Assembly: GCA_050789445.1 (NCBI GenBank)
Contig: JAILXR010000001.1
Coordinates: forward strand, 3,410,001-3,474,000
Direction of reading: 5' to 3'
DNA length: 64,000 bases
Source of the DNA: JAWSVE01 sp050789445
GTDB lineage: Bacteria; Pseudomonadota; Gammaproteobacteria; Pseudomonadales; Cellvibrionaceae
Part shown: positions 18,314 through 28,707 of the stretch, piece after piece
How the letters are laid out: every line of letters starts with the position of its first letter
How positions within the stretch are numbered: position 1 is the first letter of the stretch
Program-made: the position numbers and the translations under genes
The notes under the pieces: generated by a model
The model's input: the letters and a program-made list of their open reading frames with translations, nothing else
Told to the model about the DNA's origin: nothing
The model's database searches: none

Positions 18314-19001
18314 TCGAAATTTTCTGCGGAACCTTTTTCGAAACAAACCTAAAAAAATATATATCTTTTTACGTTTTAAATATGGCCTGATCCTGATTTT
18401 CATATTGAATTTTTCCGCGCAAGCCATTCCACAGAACTTTCAGGAGCCCATCTCACATGACAGCGCCGATAAAAACTTGCCCTTACAATTAGTGCAGGCA
18501 GGGATAGCGCGAACGAAACTCACTATTCGCTACGATGGCTCATATCAGAACATTGATTATCCCAATGGTGATGTCCCTAGCCATATTGGTGTTTGCACTG
18601 ATGTAGTAATTCGAGCTTATCGAGCGGTTAATGTCGATTTACAGCAATTAGTTCATGAAGATATGAAAGCTAATTTTTCACAATATCCTTCTCAGCATAT
18701 CTGGGGTATGAAATCGACAGACACAAATATTGATCATCGTCGAGTACCCAATCTACAAATGTTTTTCTCACGCGTTGGTGAGGAGTTATCAATAACGCCG
18801 AATCAAACAGACTATTTAGCAGGGGATTTGGTGACATGGTTATTGCCGGGAAATCTCCCACATATTGGAATTGTTTCAAATCAGTTGGATGAAAAGAGCA
18901 AAACGCCTTTGATTATTCACAACATTGGATCTGGACCAGAATTGAGCAACATGCTTTTTAGCTACCGAATAACGGGCCATTATCGTTATTTTCCTCATTA
19001 A
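18291..19001 (+). CDS. DUF1287 family secreted protein
   Basis: A protein of up to 236 residues of the DUF1287 (YijF) family, which has an NlpC/P60-like papain fold by family description. A hydrophobic stretch YGLILIFILNFSAQA at about 31-45 looks like a signal peptide. The 30 basic residues before it suggest that the true start may lie downstream of the ATG at 18291. Conserved blocks are GVCTDVVIRAYRA, with the candidate catalytic Cys, then SQHIWGMKSTDTNIDHRRVP, and DLVTWLLPGNLPHIGIVS, with the candidate His. It overlaps the peptidase gene, so the two are probably co-expressed. Confidence 0.85.
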   Translation: MVINWRCNRNFLRNLFRNKPKKIYIFLRFKYGLILIFILNFSAQAIPQNFQEPISHDSADKNLPLQLVQAGIARTKLTIRYDGSYQNIDYPNGDVPSHIGVCTDVVIRAYRAVNVDLQQLVHEDMKANFSQYPSQHIWGMKSTDTNIDHRRVPNLQMFFSRVGEELSITPNQTDYLAGDLVTWLLPGNLPHIGIVSNQLDEKSKTPLIIHNIGSGPELSNMLFSYRITGHYRYFPH

Positions 19002-19174
19002 ATGGAGGATTCTTCCCGTTTGGAAGATGCTGATACACAAATCACTATGAAAACCCTTTATAATCCCGCCCTCGTCTTTTTCGGCTCAGATAGGATCGTT
19101 TCGTTCGATTCGTCAATCTCGTTATCCGAGAACTCAATCAACATTAATCCACAACACCAAATACAGGAAAAAAC

Positions 19175-19789
19175 ATGGCTACCGATTTAACAACAACAGA
19201 AGAGCATGCGTCTTACGGTATCGGCATGCAAATGGGACAACAACTACGTAGCGCTTTTGAAAATGTATCGTTATCGGCAGCTTTGTCTGGAATCCAAGAC
19301 TCGTTCGATGGTAAAGACCCAAAAATCAGCCCTGAAGATATCAATGCAGCATTTCAAATCATTCAAGAGCAATTGAAAGCAGAAGAAGCTGGCAAAGCGA
19401 CAAAATTTGCAGCAGAAGGCGAAGCGTTTTTAGCTGAGAATGCAAAGCGTGATGAAGTAACTGTAACAAGTACTGGGTTACAGTATGAGGTTATTGAAAC
19501 GGGTGATGGAGAAGTTCCTACAGCTCAAAGCACTGTTCGCACGCATTATTGCGGAACACTAATTGATGGTACTGAGTTCGATAGCTCTTATCGTCGAAAT
19601 GATCCTGCTGAATTTCCAGTGGGTGGTGTGATTGCTGGTTGGACTGAGGCATTGCAATTAATGCCAGTAGGTTCAAAGTGGAAATTGTTCATCCCTTATC
19701 AATTAGCTTATGGTGAAAATGGCGCTGGCGGCGCAATTGGTCCCTATCAGGCATTAGTTTTTGATATTGAATTATTAGCGATTGTTTAA
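19175..19789 (+). CDS. fklB: FKBP-type peptidyl-prolyl cis-trans isomerase
   Basis: A 204-residue PPIase of the FklB/Mip group. An N-terminal helical dimerisation domain (about 5-85) is joined by a helix to the C-terminal FKBP domain (about 95-203). FKBP hallmarks are VRTHYCGTLIDGTEFDSSY, VIAGWTEALQLMPVGSKWKL and IPYQLAYGENGAGGAIGP. No signal peptide is seen, so it is cytoplasmic, like E. coli FklB rather than FkpA. It starts 173 bases after the DUF1287 gene and ends at a strong terminator. Confidence 0.93.
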   Translation: MATDLTTTEEHASYGIGMQMGQQLRSAFENVSLSAALSGIQDSFDGKDPKISPEDINAAFQIIQEQLKAEEAGKATKFAAEGEAFLAENAKRDEVTVTSTGLQYEVIETGDGEVPTAQSTVRTHYCGTLIDGTEFDSSYRRNDPAEFPVGGVIAGWTEALQLMPVGSKWKLFIPYQLAYGENGAGGAIGPYQALVFDIELLAIV

Positions 19790-19824
19790 TAAATAAATTG
19801 TTTTCGTAAGCTTATTTGGACGAA

Positions 19825-19866
19825 TAAAAAACAGCTTCCTATATAAGAGGGGGGCTGTTTTTTTTT
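19825..19866. terminator. Bidirectional terminator between fklB and a histidine kinase
   Basis: An A-run with ACAGC (ending at 19834) pairs with GCTGT and a nine-T run (from 19854). It separates the convergent fklB and hybrid kinase genes and has A/T runs on both sides, so it can work for both strands. Confidence 0.85.
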
Positions 19867-19897
19867 GAATTAATTTCAAGTATGAAATATTATTTGA

Positions 19898-22342
19898 TTA
19901 GCTAGCAGATTTGCTTTCTAAGAAAGTTGTTTTGAGGTCGCGATTAATTTTCATTTTTCTATTTTTATTTTGCGCATATTTATTGATAGTCTTTCTAAGT
20001 TCTTCGAGAGAAAGTGGTTTAGCTAAATGATCATCCATACCTGATTCAAAAGATTTTTCTTTTAAGCTATCAATGACATGCGCAGTTAAGGCAACAATAG
20101 GCATAGGTGCTATGTCACTTTCTTTTTCAAAGCGTCTAATCTCTTCAGTCGCTTGATAGCCATTCATAACTGGCATATCGCAATCCATTAGGACTAGGTC
20201 ATATTGATCGTGTTGCTCCATGATCTTAGAGACTGCTAGGCTACCATTTTCGACAAATTCACTATAATGCCCAAGATTTTTTAACATGTTTTGAACAACA
20301 ATTTGATTCACCTTATTGTCTTCGGCGACAAGGATGGACATTTTATTGGCTTGTCGAAGTTCGGTCATATCTCCATTAATAGGAATGTCGTTATCATTAT
20401 TCACTGCAATTTCTTTTGATTCAGGGAGAGGTAAATCGACCCAAAAAGAAGAACCTTTGTTGGCTTCACTTGAAAAGCTTATTGTGCCACCTAAGAGCTC
20501 TGCGAGTTGCTTGCAGATTGCTAAACCAAGACCAGTTCCTCCATATCGGCGATGGACATCTGAGCGAGTTTGTTCAAAAGATTTAAAAAGGTTTGATTGT
20601 TGCTCATGACTAATACCAATACCTGTATCGGTCACAGCTATTCGATATAAATCATCATCGCCCAATTTTTTAACAGATATTGTTACTTTGCCGTGATCCG
20701 TAAATTTTTGTGCATTTCCAACAAGATTTACGATGATTTGCCGTAATCGAGCTGGATCCGTTATTACGGAGAAGGGAAGCGCTGGGTCAATATGGGTGTG
20801 TAACGAGACCCGCGAATTTTTTGCCGTTAATAAGAAAACATCTTTACATTCCTCAATGATTTTTCTGATATCGCAAGGCACTTCTTCAATTGATAATTTA
20901 CCAGCTTCAATCTTAGAATAATCAAGAATGTCATTGACAATATTGAGAAGATTTTTACCAGAAGAATCGATGATTTTAACCCAGTTTTTTTGTTCAGCTT
21001 TTAAATCACTTTTTTGTAATAATTGAATCATACCAAGAACACCGTTTAATGGTGTTCTAATTTCATGGCTCATGTTCGCAAGAAATTCACTTTTTGTTTG
21101 GTCTTTTGCTTTAGCTGTTTGCGCTTCTAGTTGAGCTTTTTGCTCTCTTTTGCCCAACTCTTCTAATTTTGCAGAAATACTAAAAGCAAATATGACAAAA
21201 GAAGCAGAATAGCCAAGCGCGCTTATAATTGCGATATTAAAGACACTAGGTATTAAGCCAGTCAGGCTGAGGTTTGACCATAAAACCGATATAAGGGTGA
21301 TTAAGGATCCATAAAAATATATTTTTGCTGGGCGATAATTCTTTCTTAGCCAGGGTATTGTTGAAAGGCAGAGTAAGATAGGTAAGAAAATTTGCAGTGG
21401 TGCAATAATAAAAAAAGCTATTCTATTGATGAATAGACCATAATTAATACCTAGAAGAATTGTTCCTGCATAAGCCAGTATAAAATAAAATGTTTTTCTT
21501 GAGTTTATTCTTAGATTTAAAAACTCAGCATGAAACCAAAGAGCTCCAGCCGCAGCTAGACCTCCAAAGTATGTTGCTCCAGCTGCATTCCATCCCGAGC
21601 TTTCCGGAAATAATAGCTGTGCAGTTCCACTAAGATATAAATCGTAAAATAAACGTCCTATGGTACTTGCGCTAAAAGCGAGATAGACAAGTTCTCGGTT
21701 ATCTAAGTACACCATCAAATGATAAAAGAAAAAACCAACATATAGTCCGAAGATGCAAAAAATTATTATATCGACTACATTTTTGTGGCTGAAAAACTTA
21801 TTCTGCGAAAATATTCTAACAGGTAATAATAGCAGTCCTTGACTATTTATTTTAAAATACACATCCACATTTGTTTCTGGGTTAAGCTCTACAGGAAAAA
21901 CTATAGATCGACTTTTAAATAATCGGTGTGCGATGGAGGAAGCTACTCCGTCATGGTATTCAGATGTTTTTTCACCTTCAGAAAATTGATACATTGTGAT
22001 GTTGTCGATAACAGAGTAATCAAAATCGAAATAAAGATTATTCTGAGTTTTTTGTAGATGTTTGATTGACGTTTTGAGCCAGATAGTTGATGACGTAAAA
22101 CCAAAACTCATGACTTCATTTTTTTCGTTGAAGGGTGAGAATATGTCTGAATTTGTCACTTCTAGCTGACGAATATTTTGAATCGTTAATGAGTTGTTAG
22201 GATCAACCAGGAATTGAGTATAAGGCTTAATGTTAGTTCTAACTTCACTAAAATTTATCACTAAAGGCTCTAAGCCAAAAGTGATTGCGCTAGAAAGAGA
22301 AAATATTAAAAAAAGTAAAACCCGCCGCATCCGTAGCCTCAA
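19898..22342 (-). CDS. Hybrid sensor histidine kinase with 7TMR-DISM input module
   Basis: An 814-residue membrane sensor kinase. After a signal peptide (to about 23) comes a periplasmic 7TMR-DISMED2 domain (about 30-170), which by family resembles carbohydrate-binding folds. A seven-helix 7TMR-DISM bundle follows (about 185-390). The HisKA phospho-accepting His is H426 in SHEIRTPLNG, and HATPase motifs are DTGIGIS and GGTGLGLAIC. A C-terminal receiver domain has its phospho-acceptor at D720 in VLMDCDMPVMNG. No response regulator gene is adjacent, so its output partner is elsewhere. It is a single gene between a terminator and a 389-base gap. Confidence 0.92.
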   Translation of the reverse strand: MRLRMRRVLLFLIFSLSSAITFGLEPLVINFSEVRTNIKPYTQFLVDPNNSLTIQNIRQLEVTNSDIFSPFNEKNEVMSFGFTSSTIWLKTSIKHLQKTQNNLYFDFDYSVIDNITMYQFSEGEKTSEYHDGVASSIAHRLFKSRSIVFPVELNPETNVDVYFKINSQGLLLLPVRIFSQNKFFSHKNVVDIIIFCIFGLYVGFFFYHLMVYLDNRELVYLAFSASTIGRLFYDLYLSGTAQLLFPESSGWNAAGATYFGGLAAAGALWFHAEFLNLRINSRKTFYFILAYAGTILLGINYGLFINRIAFFIIAPLQIFLPILLCLSTIPWLRKNYRPAKIYFYGSLITLISVLWSNLSLTGLIPSVFNIAIISALGYSASFVIFAFSISAKLEELGKREQKAQLEAQTAKAKDQTKSEFLANMSHEIRTPLNGVLGMIQLLQKSDLKAEQKNWVKIIDSSGKNLLNIVNDILDYSKIEAGKLSIEEVPCDIRKIIEECKDVFLLTAKNSRVSLHTHIDPALPFSVITDPARLRQIIVNLVGNAQKFTDHGKVTISVKKLGDDDLYRIAVTDTGIGISHEQQSNLFKSFEQTRSDVHRRYGGTGLGLAICKQLAELLGGTISFSSEANKGSSFWVDLPLPESKEIAVNNDNDIPINGDMTELRQANKMSILVAEDNKVNQIVVQNMLKNLGHYSEFVENGSLAVSKIMEQHDQYDLVLMDCDMPVMNGYQATEEIRRFEKESDIAPMPIVALTAHVIDSLKEKSFESGMDDHLAKPLSLEELRKTINKYAQNKNRKMKINRDLKTTFLESKSAS

Positions 22343-22731
22343 AAAATGAACTTGAAGGAAAACCTGTAATTCCGATCAAGTAGATTCAGTATAGTCAGAC
22401 CATGTATAGTTTGTGCAATTAATGTAGATGAACGGTTAGTAGTCATAGTTATGAGTCGTTACCTTTAGTTCTGCTGTAATTTGTGGTTTATTACAACTAT
22501 GTATTATTGAATGACAAATCCAAAAAACTAAATAACTAGTTATAAATGTCTGGCGCTGAAGTGACATTTATTGTGTCGTTGGACTATTTTAACGATGACC
22601 AATGCATCTCTGTGGAGGTGGTTTGGTCTTTAATAGGTCACTATTGTAACGGTTGTAGAGGTATAGGCATTTTTTGATTTGATTTAAAGCAATTAAACAG
22701 ACAATAAAAATAATTGGAAAAGGACACTAAA
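22343..22731. other. Divergent intergenic region between the kinase and the monooxygenase
   Basis: About 389 bases without a gene. It must hold promoters for both divergent genes. The only dyad noted is GACCAA (22597-22602) with TTGGTC (22623-22628), about 105 bases before the monooxygenase start. It is short and of uncertain meaning. Confidence 0.45.
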
Positions 22732-24192
22732 GTGGTCGAAAAAAATTTTGATGTCATTATCGTAGGGGCCGGGCTGTCTGGAATTGGTGCGGCTTATCAT
22801 TTACAAAAAGCGTGTCCAAGGAAAAACTATGCGATCCTAGAGGCTAGAGAATCAATAGGTGGAACTTGGGATTTATTTCGTTACCCAGGTATTCGCTCCG
22901 ATAGTGATATGCATACGTTAGGGTATCACTTTAAGCCTTGGCGTGAGGCTAAATCCATCGCAGATGGTCCATCAATTCTTCACTATATAAATGAAACGGC
23001 GAAGGAAAATAATATCGATGAGCATATAATTTATAGCTCGAAAGTCATTTCTGCTAACTGGTCTAGCAAAGAGAGTCAGTGGAAAGTGTCAGTATTTGAC
23101 ACGGCTCAAAAAAAGAGCGTTGATTATGTTTGTAATTTTTTACAATTCAGTTCAGGGTATTACAATTATGATGCTGGCTATACACCAGCATATACTGAAT
23201 TAGAAAATTTTAGGGGGGATTTTATACATCCACAAAAGTGGCCTGAAGGCCTTGATTATGCGAATAAAAAAATCGTTGTTATTGGCTCTGGGGCAACTGC
23301 TGTCACACTTGTACCTTCATTAGCTAAAACAGCACAGCATGTAACTATGCTGCAACGCACACCAACTTATGTGGTGTCGCGACCGGATAAGGATGCTGTT
23401 GCTAATTTTTTGAGAAAATTTCTTCCTGAAAAATTAGCCTATAAAATTACCCGTTGGAAAAATATCGCCTTCCAACAATTTTTTTATCGACGTGCTCGAA
23501 AGAATCCAGAAAAAGTGAAGCAAATGATACTTAGTGGGATTCGTCAAGAATTAGGCAGTGGATATGATGTAGAAAAAGATTTTACACCGGATTATAAACC
23601 GTGGGATCAGAGACTGTGTTTAGTCCCAAATGCTGATCTATTTAAATCAATTCGTTCTGGTAAGGCGAATATAGTGACTAATAAAATATTACGCTTTGTA
23701 AAAAATGGTGTAGAGCTACAAAGTGGGGAAGTACTTGACGCTGATATTGTTGTCAGTGCGACTGGTTTGGATATGGTAATGATGGGTGGAGCAAATATTT
23801 TTGTCGATGATGAGCCAGTCGATTTCTCAAAAGTATTTACTTATAAAGGGATGATGTTTTCGGGAGTACCCAATTTGATGTCTACTTTTGGCTACATAAA
23901 TGCTTCTTGGACGTTGAGAGCTGATCTTAACTCTCAATATTTATGTCGATTACTGGAATACATGGAAAAACATAAGTTTCAAACTTGCACGCCTGAATTA
24001 CGAGAAAACGAAAAGGAAATGGTTTCGCGGCCATGGATAGACGACTTCTCCCCTGGATATTTTCAGCGTATCTTGGATGTATTGCCAAAGCAGGGCAGCC
24101 ATGAGCCATGGCTAAATACTCAAAATTACTCAGCTGATAAAAAGTTGCTACAAAAGGGGCGAATAGATGATGGAGTTATGGGTTTTAAGTAG
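22732..24192 (+). CDS. Flavin-containing monooxygenase, Baeyer-Villiger type
   Basis: A class B flavoprotein monooxygenase of 486 residues. The FAD-binding motif GAGLSG is at 12-17. The NADPH-binding Rossmann motif is VVIGSGATAVTLVP. The Baeyer-Villiger fingerprint FxGxxxHxxxWP is present as FRGDFIHPQKWP from F160. Such enzymes insert oxygen next to a ketone or oxidise heteroatoms, and this subgroup includes enzymes acting on bulky and cyclic ketones. I chose the GTG at 22732, with AGGA seven bases upstream, over the TTG at 22714. It stands alone between two hybrid kinases. Confidence 0.9.
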   Translation: MVEKNFDVIIVGAGLSGIGAAYHLQKACPRKNYAILEARESIGGTWDLFRYPGIRSDSDMHTLGYHFKPWREAKSIADGPSILHYINETAKENNIDEHIIYSSKVISANWSSKESQWKVSVFDTAQKKSVDYVCNFLQFSSGYYNYDAGYTPAYTELENFRGDFIHPQKWPEGLDYANKKIVVIGSGATAVTLVPSLAKTAQHVTMLQRTPTYVVSRPDKDAVANFLRKFLPEKLAYKITRWKNIAFQQFFYRRARKNPEKVKQMILSGIRQELGSGYDVEKDFTPDYKPWDQRLCLVPNADLFKSIRSGKANIVTNKILRFVKNGVELQSGEVLDADIVVSATGLDMVMMGGANIFVDDEPVDFSKVFTYKGMMFSGVPNLMSTFGYINASWTLRADLNSQYLCRLLEYMEKHKFQTCTPELRENEKEMVSRPWIDDFSPGYFQRILDVLPKQGSHEPWLNTQNYSADKKLLQKGRIDDGVMGFK

Positions 24193-24297
24193 CGGTATAT
24201 GTGAGTGACATTACCAGCAATAAAATATACTCAGTGAGCGAGGTTGTACGTAGATTTTTAGAGTTTTCTATAGAGTACCAACGTTCTTTTACTGCGT

Positions 24298-27200
24298 TCA
24301 AAGACGTAAAAAAGCTTCGAAATGTTTCACTGTGCTCTGCAGTGCTGCAATTGTTTTTCCACCTAAATTAGTTATTTTTTGGCCGTCATTTTCTTTTGCG
24401 GCAAGTTCAAGTTGTGAGGATAGGTTGTATAGTTGTTGGGCTTTTAGCTGTCCTGAGCTGCCTTTAATCGCATGAGCGGTAAAGGCAATATTCTCATAGT
24501 TCATCTCAATGAAAGCGGCTTTTAATTGTTGTAAACGCTCTGGAGCAGAATCACAAAACATTGTTAACAAAACACTCAGCCGTTCGGTTCTTCCTTTTAA
24601 CATCTTTAGTGCAGCATCGTGATTCCAAATTTCATTATTTGATAGCAGTGAATTTTTTGTATTGTTCGCGTCGATAGTTTGGGTTTCTTTCTTCTTGCCT
24701 TTTAATAATAGAGGTTCATTTTGATTGGTTTGATGACTTGTTGGATGTAGATAACTTACTAGTTTTTCTTCCAATATCTCAGCGACGATTGGTTTACTTA
24801 TATAGTCATTCATTCCAGCGTCTAAGCATTTTTCATAATCTCCTCGCATGGCGTTTGCAGTCATAGCAATGATAGGAATATCAGAATAAGTTACGCCAGC
24901 ATCACCTTGTCGTATTCTTCGTGTAGTTTCATAGCCGTCCATCTCAGGCATTTGACAATCTGTCAGGATTATTGTGTAGCGATCATCGCCAGCATTTTTG
25001 ATTGCACTCAACGCTTCAATACCATTGCCAGCAACGTCGGCAGTTAAGCCGATTTCTTCTAGCATTAAACTTGCGACTTCGACATTAATTGAATTGTCTT
25101 CAATTAAAAGAATGCGTGTGTTGGCTGGCCACTGATAATATGTTTGTGTTTCTTTATGAATGAAAAGTTGACCTATGTTTACATTGGATTTTGGAAAACT
25201 CAAAGTGTTTAATAGATCATAGGTTGTGACGGGTTTTGGGAAGTACAAATGAACGCCGAGTGCGTTGAAATGGTCTGCATTCTTTTGATCATTCATTCTT
25301 GTTATCAACACAATCTTACGGTTATCATTACCGAACTGTTGTTGCACTGCTTGGCAGAAATTTAAACTGTCTGATTCTGACAAATCTTGATCAACAAAAA
25401 TGAAATCAAAGGTTGGTAGATCATTAGCTTGATTATTTTGTATGGTAGCTAAAGCTTCTTTTGTTGAAGTAGTTGCCGTTGTTTTATGGCCCCACAATTC
25501 AAATTGCTTCTTCAATATACTTCTTGTTTTAATGTTGTTTTCAACTAGTAATATATTGAATCGATTTTTAATAATATCACGGTAATATTTAATTTTTTTA
25601 TAGCTTGCAGTAAGAGCAACATTAAATACAAAACAACTGCCAATACCTTCTTGACTGCTCACCTTTATATCACCACCCATCGCATTGCAAAGCTTTTTGC
25701 AAATCGCCAGCCCTAAGCCTGTGCCGCCATATTGGCGCGTCGTACTGGCGTCGACTTGAGTAAATGGGGAAAATAATGAGTTAATTTTTTCTTCTGGAAT
25801 TCCGATGCCAGAATCCGATATTTTAAAATTTAATGTCAGTTTTTGATTTACCGTTTTTAGATCAGCAGTTACTACAATTTCTCCATCAGTTGTAAATTTA
25901 ATCGCATTACCGATAAGATTAGTAAGAATCTGCCGAAGACGACTGGGGTCACCTCTCGCATAAATTTGCTCTATGCCTGTTGTGTCGATAATAAGTTCAA
26001 TATTTTTTTCTGCTGCGCGTAAACCATGTGATTCAGATACGTCGCCAATGAGTTGGCAGAGATCAAAATCAACAGTTTCAATCTCCATTTTTTCTGCGTC
26101 AATTTTCGAGAAGTCTAAAATGTCATTGATCAGCAACAGCAAAGATTCGCCACTGATTTTTGCAATATCTAAGCGTCTAACCTGATCGCTATTCAAAGAT
26201 GTTTTACGAAGCAGGCTTAGCATCCCTAGTATTCCGTTTAAAGGAGTACGAATTTCGTGGCTCATGGTAGCCAAAAATTCTCCTTTCGCTATAACCGCTA
26301 ATTCCGCAGTTTCTTTTGCTGAACGTAATTCAGATTCCACTACTAACTTAGTACGTTGTGATCTGAGGTCTTCGATAATTTGAGCAATGGTTGCCAGTAA
26401 TGGTTTTAGCTCTTCAGTTAGCTCCGTATTCAAATTTTCATCTCGCCTGCCTATCCCGATGACTGCGACACACTGCTGGTTTCGTTTAACAGGGAAGGTC
26501 AGCCACGAAAAATCTATTTTCGAATCCGCATCATTCGCTTTGCTTTGAATGGCAGTTGCAATAGATGTTTGTGTGCGCAAACATTTTTCAAGGTCTGCAT
26601 TAATATCGTCCGATTTAATTTGGGTGATATTGTTGCAAGAAGTAAAGTAATTTAGATTGGCATCCCAATTTAAGTCGTAAGTGGATTGCATTTCAATAAT
26701 GTGGGATCCATAACCGTCGATAGAGACCTCACAAATATAACCAGCTTGACCATCGGTGAGAGAGAGAAGATCTTTTAATAATTCATTAAACGCAGTACTA
26801 GCGTTGTCATAGGAAATGAAGTTGGTGAGAGACCTTGCAATGACTTGTAGTAATAGCATTTTCTTTTGCGTGTCGAAATGCGCTTTTTGCAATGCTAATT
26901 CAATTTTTTTGTTTTCGTCAATGTTTTGAAATGAGCCAAACATTCTTGAGCATTTTCCGTCTTCAAACTCCGCCTGTCCAGTAACTGCAACCCAGAGTTC
27001 TTTGTCGTTACGTGTTATTATGCGTACTTCTTTGCGCCAAGGTAGGCCATCAATTTGGCACTGCGATATGGTTTTTTGCATTTGCGATCTGTCATCGCCT
27101 GGACGATAGATGGTGATGCAATCTTCGACTTTTGGATTGTAGTCATCGGGTAATCCGCAAATATTTTTTGTCATCATTGACCAGTCGGCATAAGCCTCTC

Positions 27201-28548
27201 CGGGTTTATATTCCCATGCGCCGATTAGTGCTTGGGAGCTCATGTCTTTAAGCATATCTTTTTGCATTAATATTTGTTTTTCTACAGCTTTTCGCTTTGA
27301 AATATCTTCTATAATCGACCAAATGAATTTTTTTCCTCGGCTGTCAGTGACTAATATCCCATTTAATAAAACGGGATAACGCTCACCATTTTTTCGCATA
27401 TATTCTTTTTCGTACGGACCGTAGCGGCCAGTTTTTTTGAGGGATTCAATTTGTTGTTTTTCCTGTTCTTCGTAGCTTTGGGGTGTGACATCCCAGTAAC
27501 CCAATTCAAAAAATTCATTCTTGCTATACAGGCTGGGTGCGATTAACGCATCGTTTGCTTCTAGAAAAGCGCCGGTCTCGAAATCATTGAGTGCAATGCC
27601 GAGGGGGGATAGCTCAAATAAAGTCCGCAATCTTTCATCGCTATCGCGGCGTTTTTGATTGAGCTGCATCATTAAAATCATAGGTGCAATAATTATCAGG
27701 GCGAACGCTAAAATAATACTTCTGACTTGCCACGCATTTTCAGCATATTTTTCCCAGCCACCTTGTGGGATGGCGGCTATCTGCCAGGAGCCGGATGGTA
27801 ATACCACATCGGCTGTGACGGCATTAGTATCGAAGATATCTTTTGGCCCATAGAATTGCTCGCCATGTTCACCCAAACCGTCTTTACCACGAATGCCGAC
27901 ATTCAGATTACCTGAAAGGCTGAGCACACCGCTCGATTCAAATAGTTGGTTGGCGTCCATTACTGCAGATACCAATCCCCAAAAATATCGATTTCCATCA
28001 GGGTCTCGGGCAAAGACTGGTATACGGCCAATTATCCCGAGTCCGCCTTGGACCAAATTGATTGGACCGGCGAGTACCATTTGGCCAGAAGTCTGAGCCT
28101 TCAACGCAGCTGCTTTTTGCGCGGGATTGGCGTTGTAATCCAGACCAATTGCGGCTTCGTTACCTTTCAGTGGATAGATGAACCGGATCACTAGGTTTGG
28201 CGCACCCCCGATATTTTTTAGTTGAGTTTTTGACTCAAATAAAGAGCTGGAAATATCGGTAAAGCGTTGCTGATTGAGGTTGGGTTCAGTGGCAATGACG
28301 GCTACCAAGCCCATGACGGTTTGAATGTTGTTGGTAATCTTCCCTTCCAGTTTGGCTCTGATAAGACTTAACTCATTCAGTACCTCGCCGTGCTGGCGTT
28401 CGAGATTACGTTGGTTGTTCAGGTGATCGACGTAGAAACCCAGCGCAAACAAAAGCGCAGATAGTAATACTATGCACAGCCAATTAAGTAATCGGGACTG
28501 TGCCAATGCTCTTGGTGGAGATCGTGTTGAAGTTTCGCTGTGAGTCAT
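24298..28548 (-). CDS. Large hybrid histidine kinase: CHASE-PAS-PAS-GAF-HisKA-HATPase-REC-REC-HPt
   Basis: A 1416-residue sensor. Helix 1 (21-40) and helix 2 (about 276-296) bound a periplasmic CHASE domain. Two PAS domains (about 305-425 and 430-550) and a GAF-like domain (about 570-735) follow. HisKA has H764 in SHEIRTPLNG, and the ATPase lid motif GGTGLGLAIC is intact. Two receivers follow: the first (about 995-1115) has D1053 in FVDQDL, and the second has D1197 in LTDCQMPEMDG. A C-terminal HPt domain has H1359 in HAIKGSSGQL. All phosphorelay residues are retained, as in BarA/ArcB-like kinases. No regulator gene is adjacent. Confidence 0.93.
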   Translation of the reverse strand: MTHSETSTRSPPRALAQSRLLNWLCIVLLSALLFALGFYVDHLNNQRNLERQHGEVLNELSLIRAKLEGKITNNIQTVMGLVAVIATEPNLNQQRFTDISSSLFESKTQLKNIGGAPNLVIRFIYPLKGNEAAIGLDYNANPAQKAAALKAQTSGQMVLAGPINLVQGGLGIIGRIPVFARDPDGNRYFWGLVSAVMDANQLFESSGVLSLSGNLNVGIRGKDGLGEHGEQFYGPKDIFDTNAVTADVVLPSGSWQIAAIPQGGWEKYAENAWQVRSIILAFALIIIAPMILMMQLNQKRRDSDERLRTLFELSPLGIALNDFETGAFLEANDALIAPSLYSKNEFFELGYWDVTPQSYEEQEKQQIESLKKTGRYGPYEKEYMRKNGERYPVLLNGILVTDSRGKKFIWSIIEDISKRKAVEKQILMQKDMLKDMSSQALIGAWEYKPGEAYADWSMMTKNICGLPDDYNPKVEDCITIYRPGDDRSQMQKTISQCQIDGLPWRKEVRIITRNDKELWVAVTGQAEFEDGKCSRMFGSFQNIDENKKIELALQKAHFDTQKKMLLLQVIARSLTNFISYDNASTAFNELLKDLLSLTDGQAGYICEVSIDGYGSHIIEMQSTYDLNWDANLNYFTSCNNITQIKSDDINADLEKCLRTQTSIATAIQSKANDADSKIDFSWLTFPVKRNQQCVAVIGIGRRDENLNTELTEELKPLLATIAQIIEDLRSQRTKLVVESELRSAKETAELAVIAKGEFLATMSHEIRTPLNGILGMLSLLRKTSLNSDQVRRLDIAKISGESLLLLINDILDFSKIDAEKMEIETVDFDLCQLIGDVSESHGLRAAEKNIELIIDTTGIEQIYARGDPSRLRQILTNLIGNAIKFTTDGEIVVTADLKTVNQKLTLNFKISDSGIGIPEEKINSLFSPFTQVDASTTRQYGGTGLGLAICKKLCNAMGGDIKVSSQEGIGSCFVFNVALTASYKKIKYYRDIIKNRFNILLVENNIKTRSILKKQFELWGHKTTATTSTKEALATIQNNQANDLPTFDFIFVDQDLSESDSLNFCQAVQQQFGNDNRKIVLITRMNDQKNADHFNALGVHLYFPKPVTTYDLLNTLSFPKSNVNIGQLFIHKETQTYYQWPANTRILLIEDNSINVEVASLMLEEIGLTADVAGNGIEALSAIKNAGDDRYTIILTDCQMPEMDGYETTRRIRQGDAGVTYSDIPIIAMTANAMRGDYEKCLDAGMNDYISKPIVAEILEEKLVSYLHPTSHQTNQNEPLLLKGKKKETQTIDANNTKNSLLSNNEIWNHDAALKMLKGRTERLSVLLTMFCDSAPERLQQLKAAFIEMNYENIAFTAHAIKGSSGQLKAQQLYNLSSQLELAAKENDGQKITNLGGKTIAALQSTVKHFEAFLRL

Positions 28549-28707
28549 GGTCTTGGAAGTGCCTATCTGGCACGTTCGATTTTGATTAAGGCATATATAA
28601 GTTATAGCTCAGACAGCAAAGATTGGATCTACTTATCACGCAATTGGAGCGTTAAAGTGTGTTGATGAAGATTTTTGATGGCTTAAAGGAGGTGTAAGAA
28701 GAAAAAA

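Noticed and set aside
28685..28694. AAAGGAGGTG, a perfect Shine-Dalgarno-like sequence on the plus strand beside tRNA-Met.
   Set aside because: No start codon and no open frame follow it at the right distance. It lies next to the 3' end of a minus-strand tRNA, so it is likely chance.
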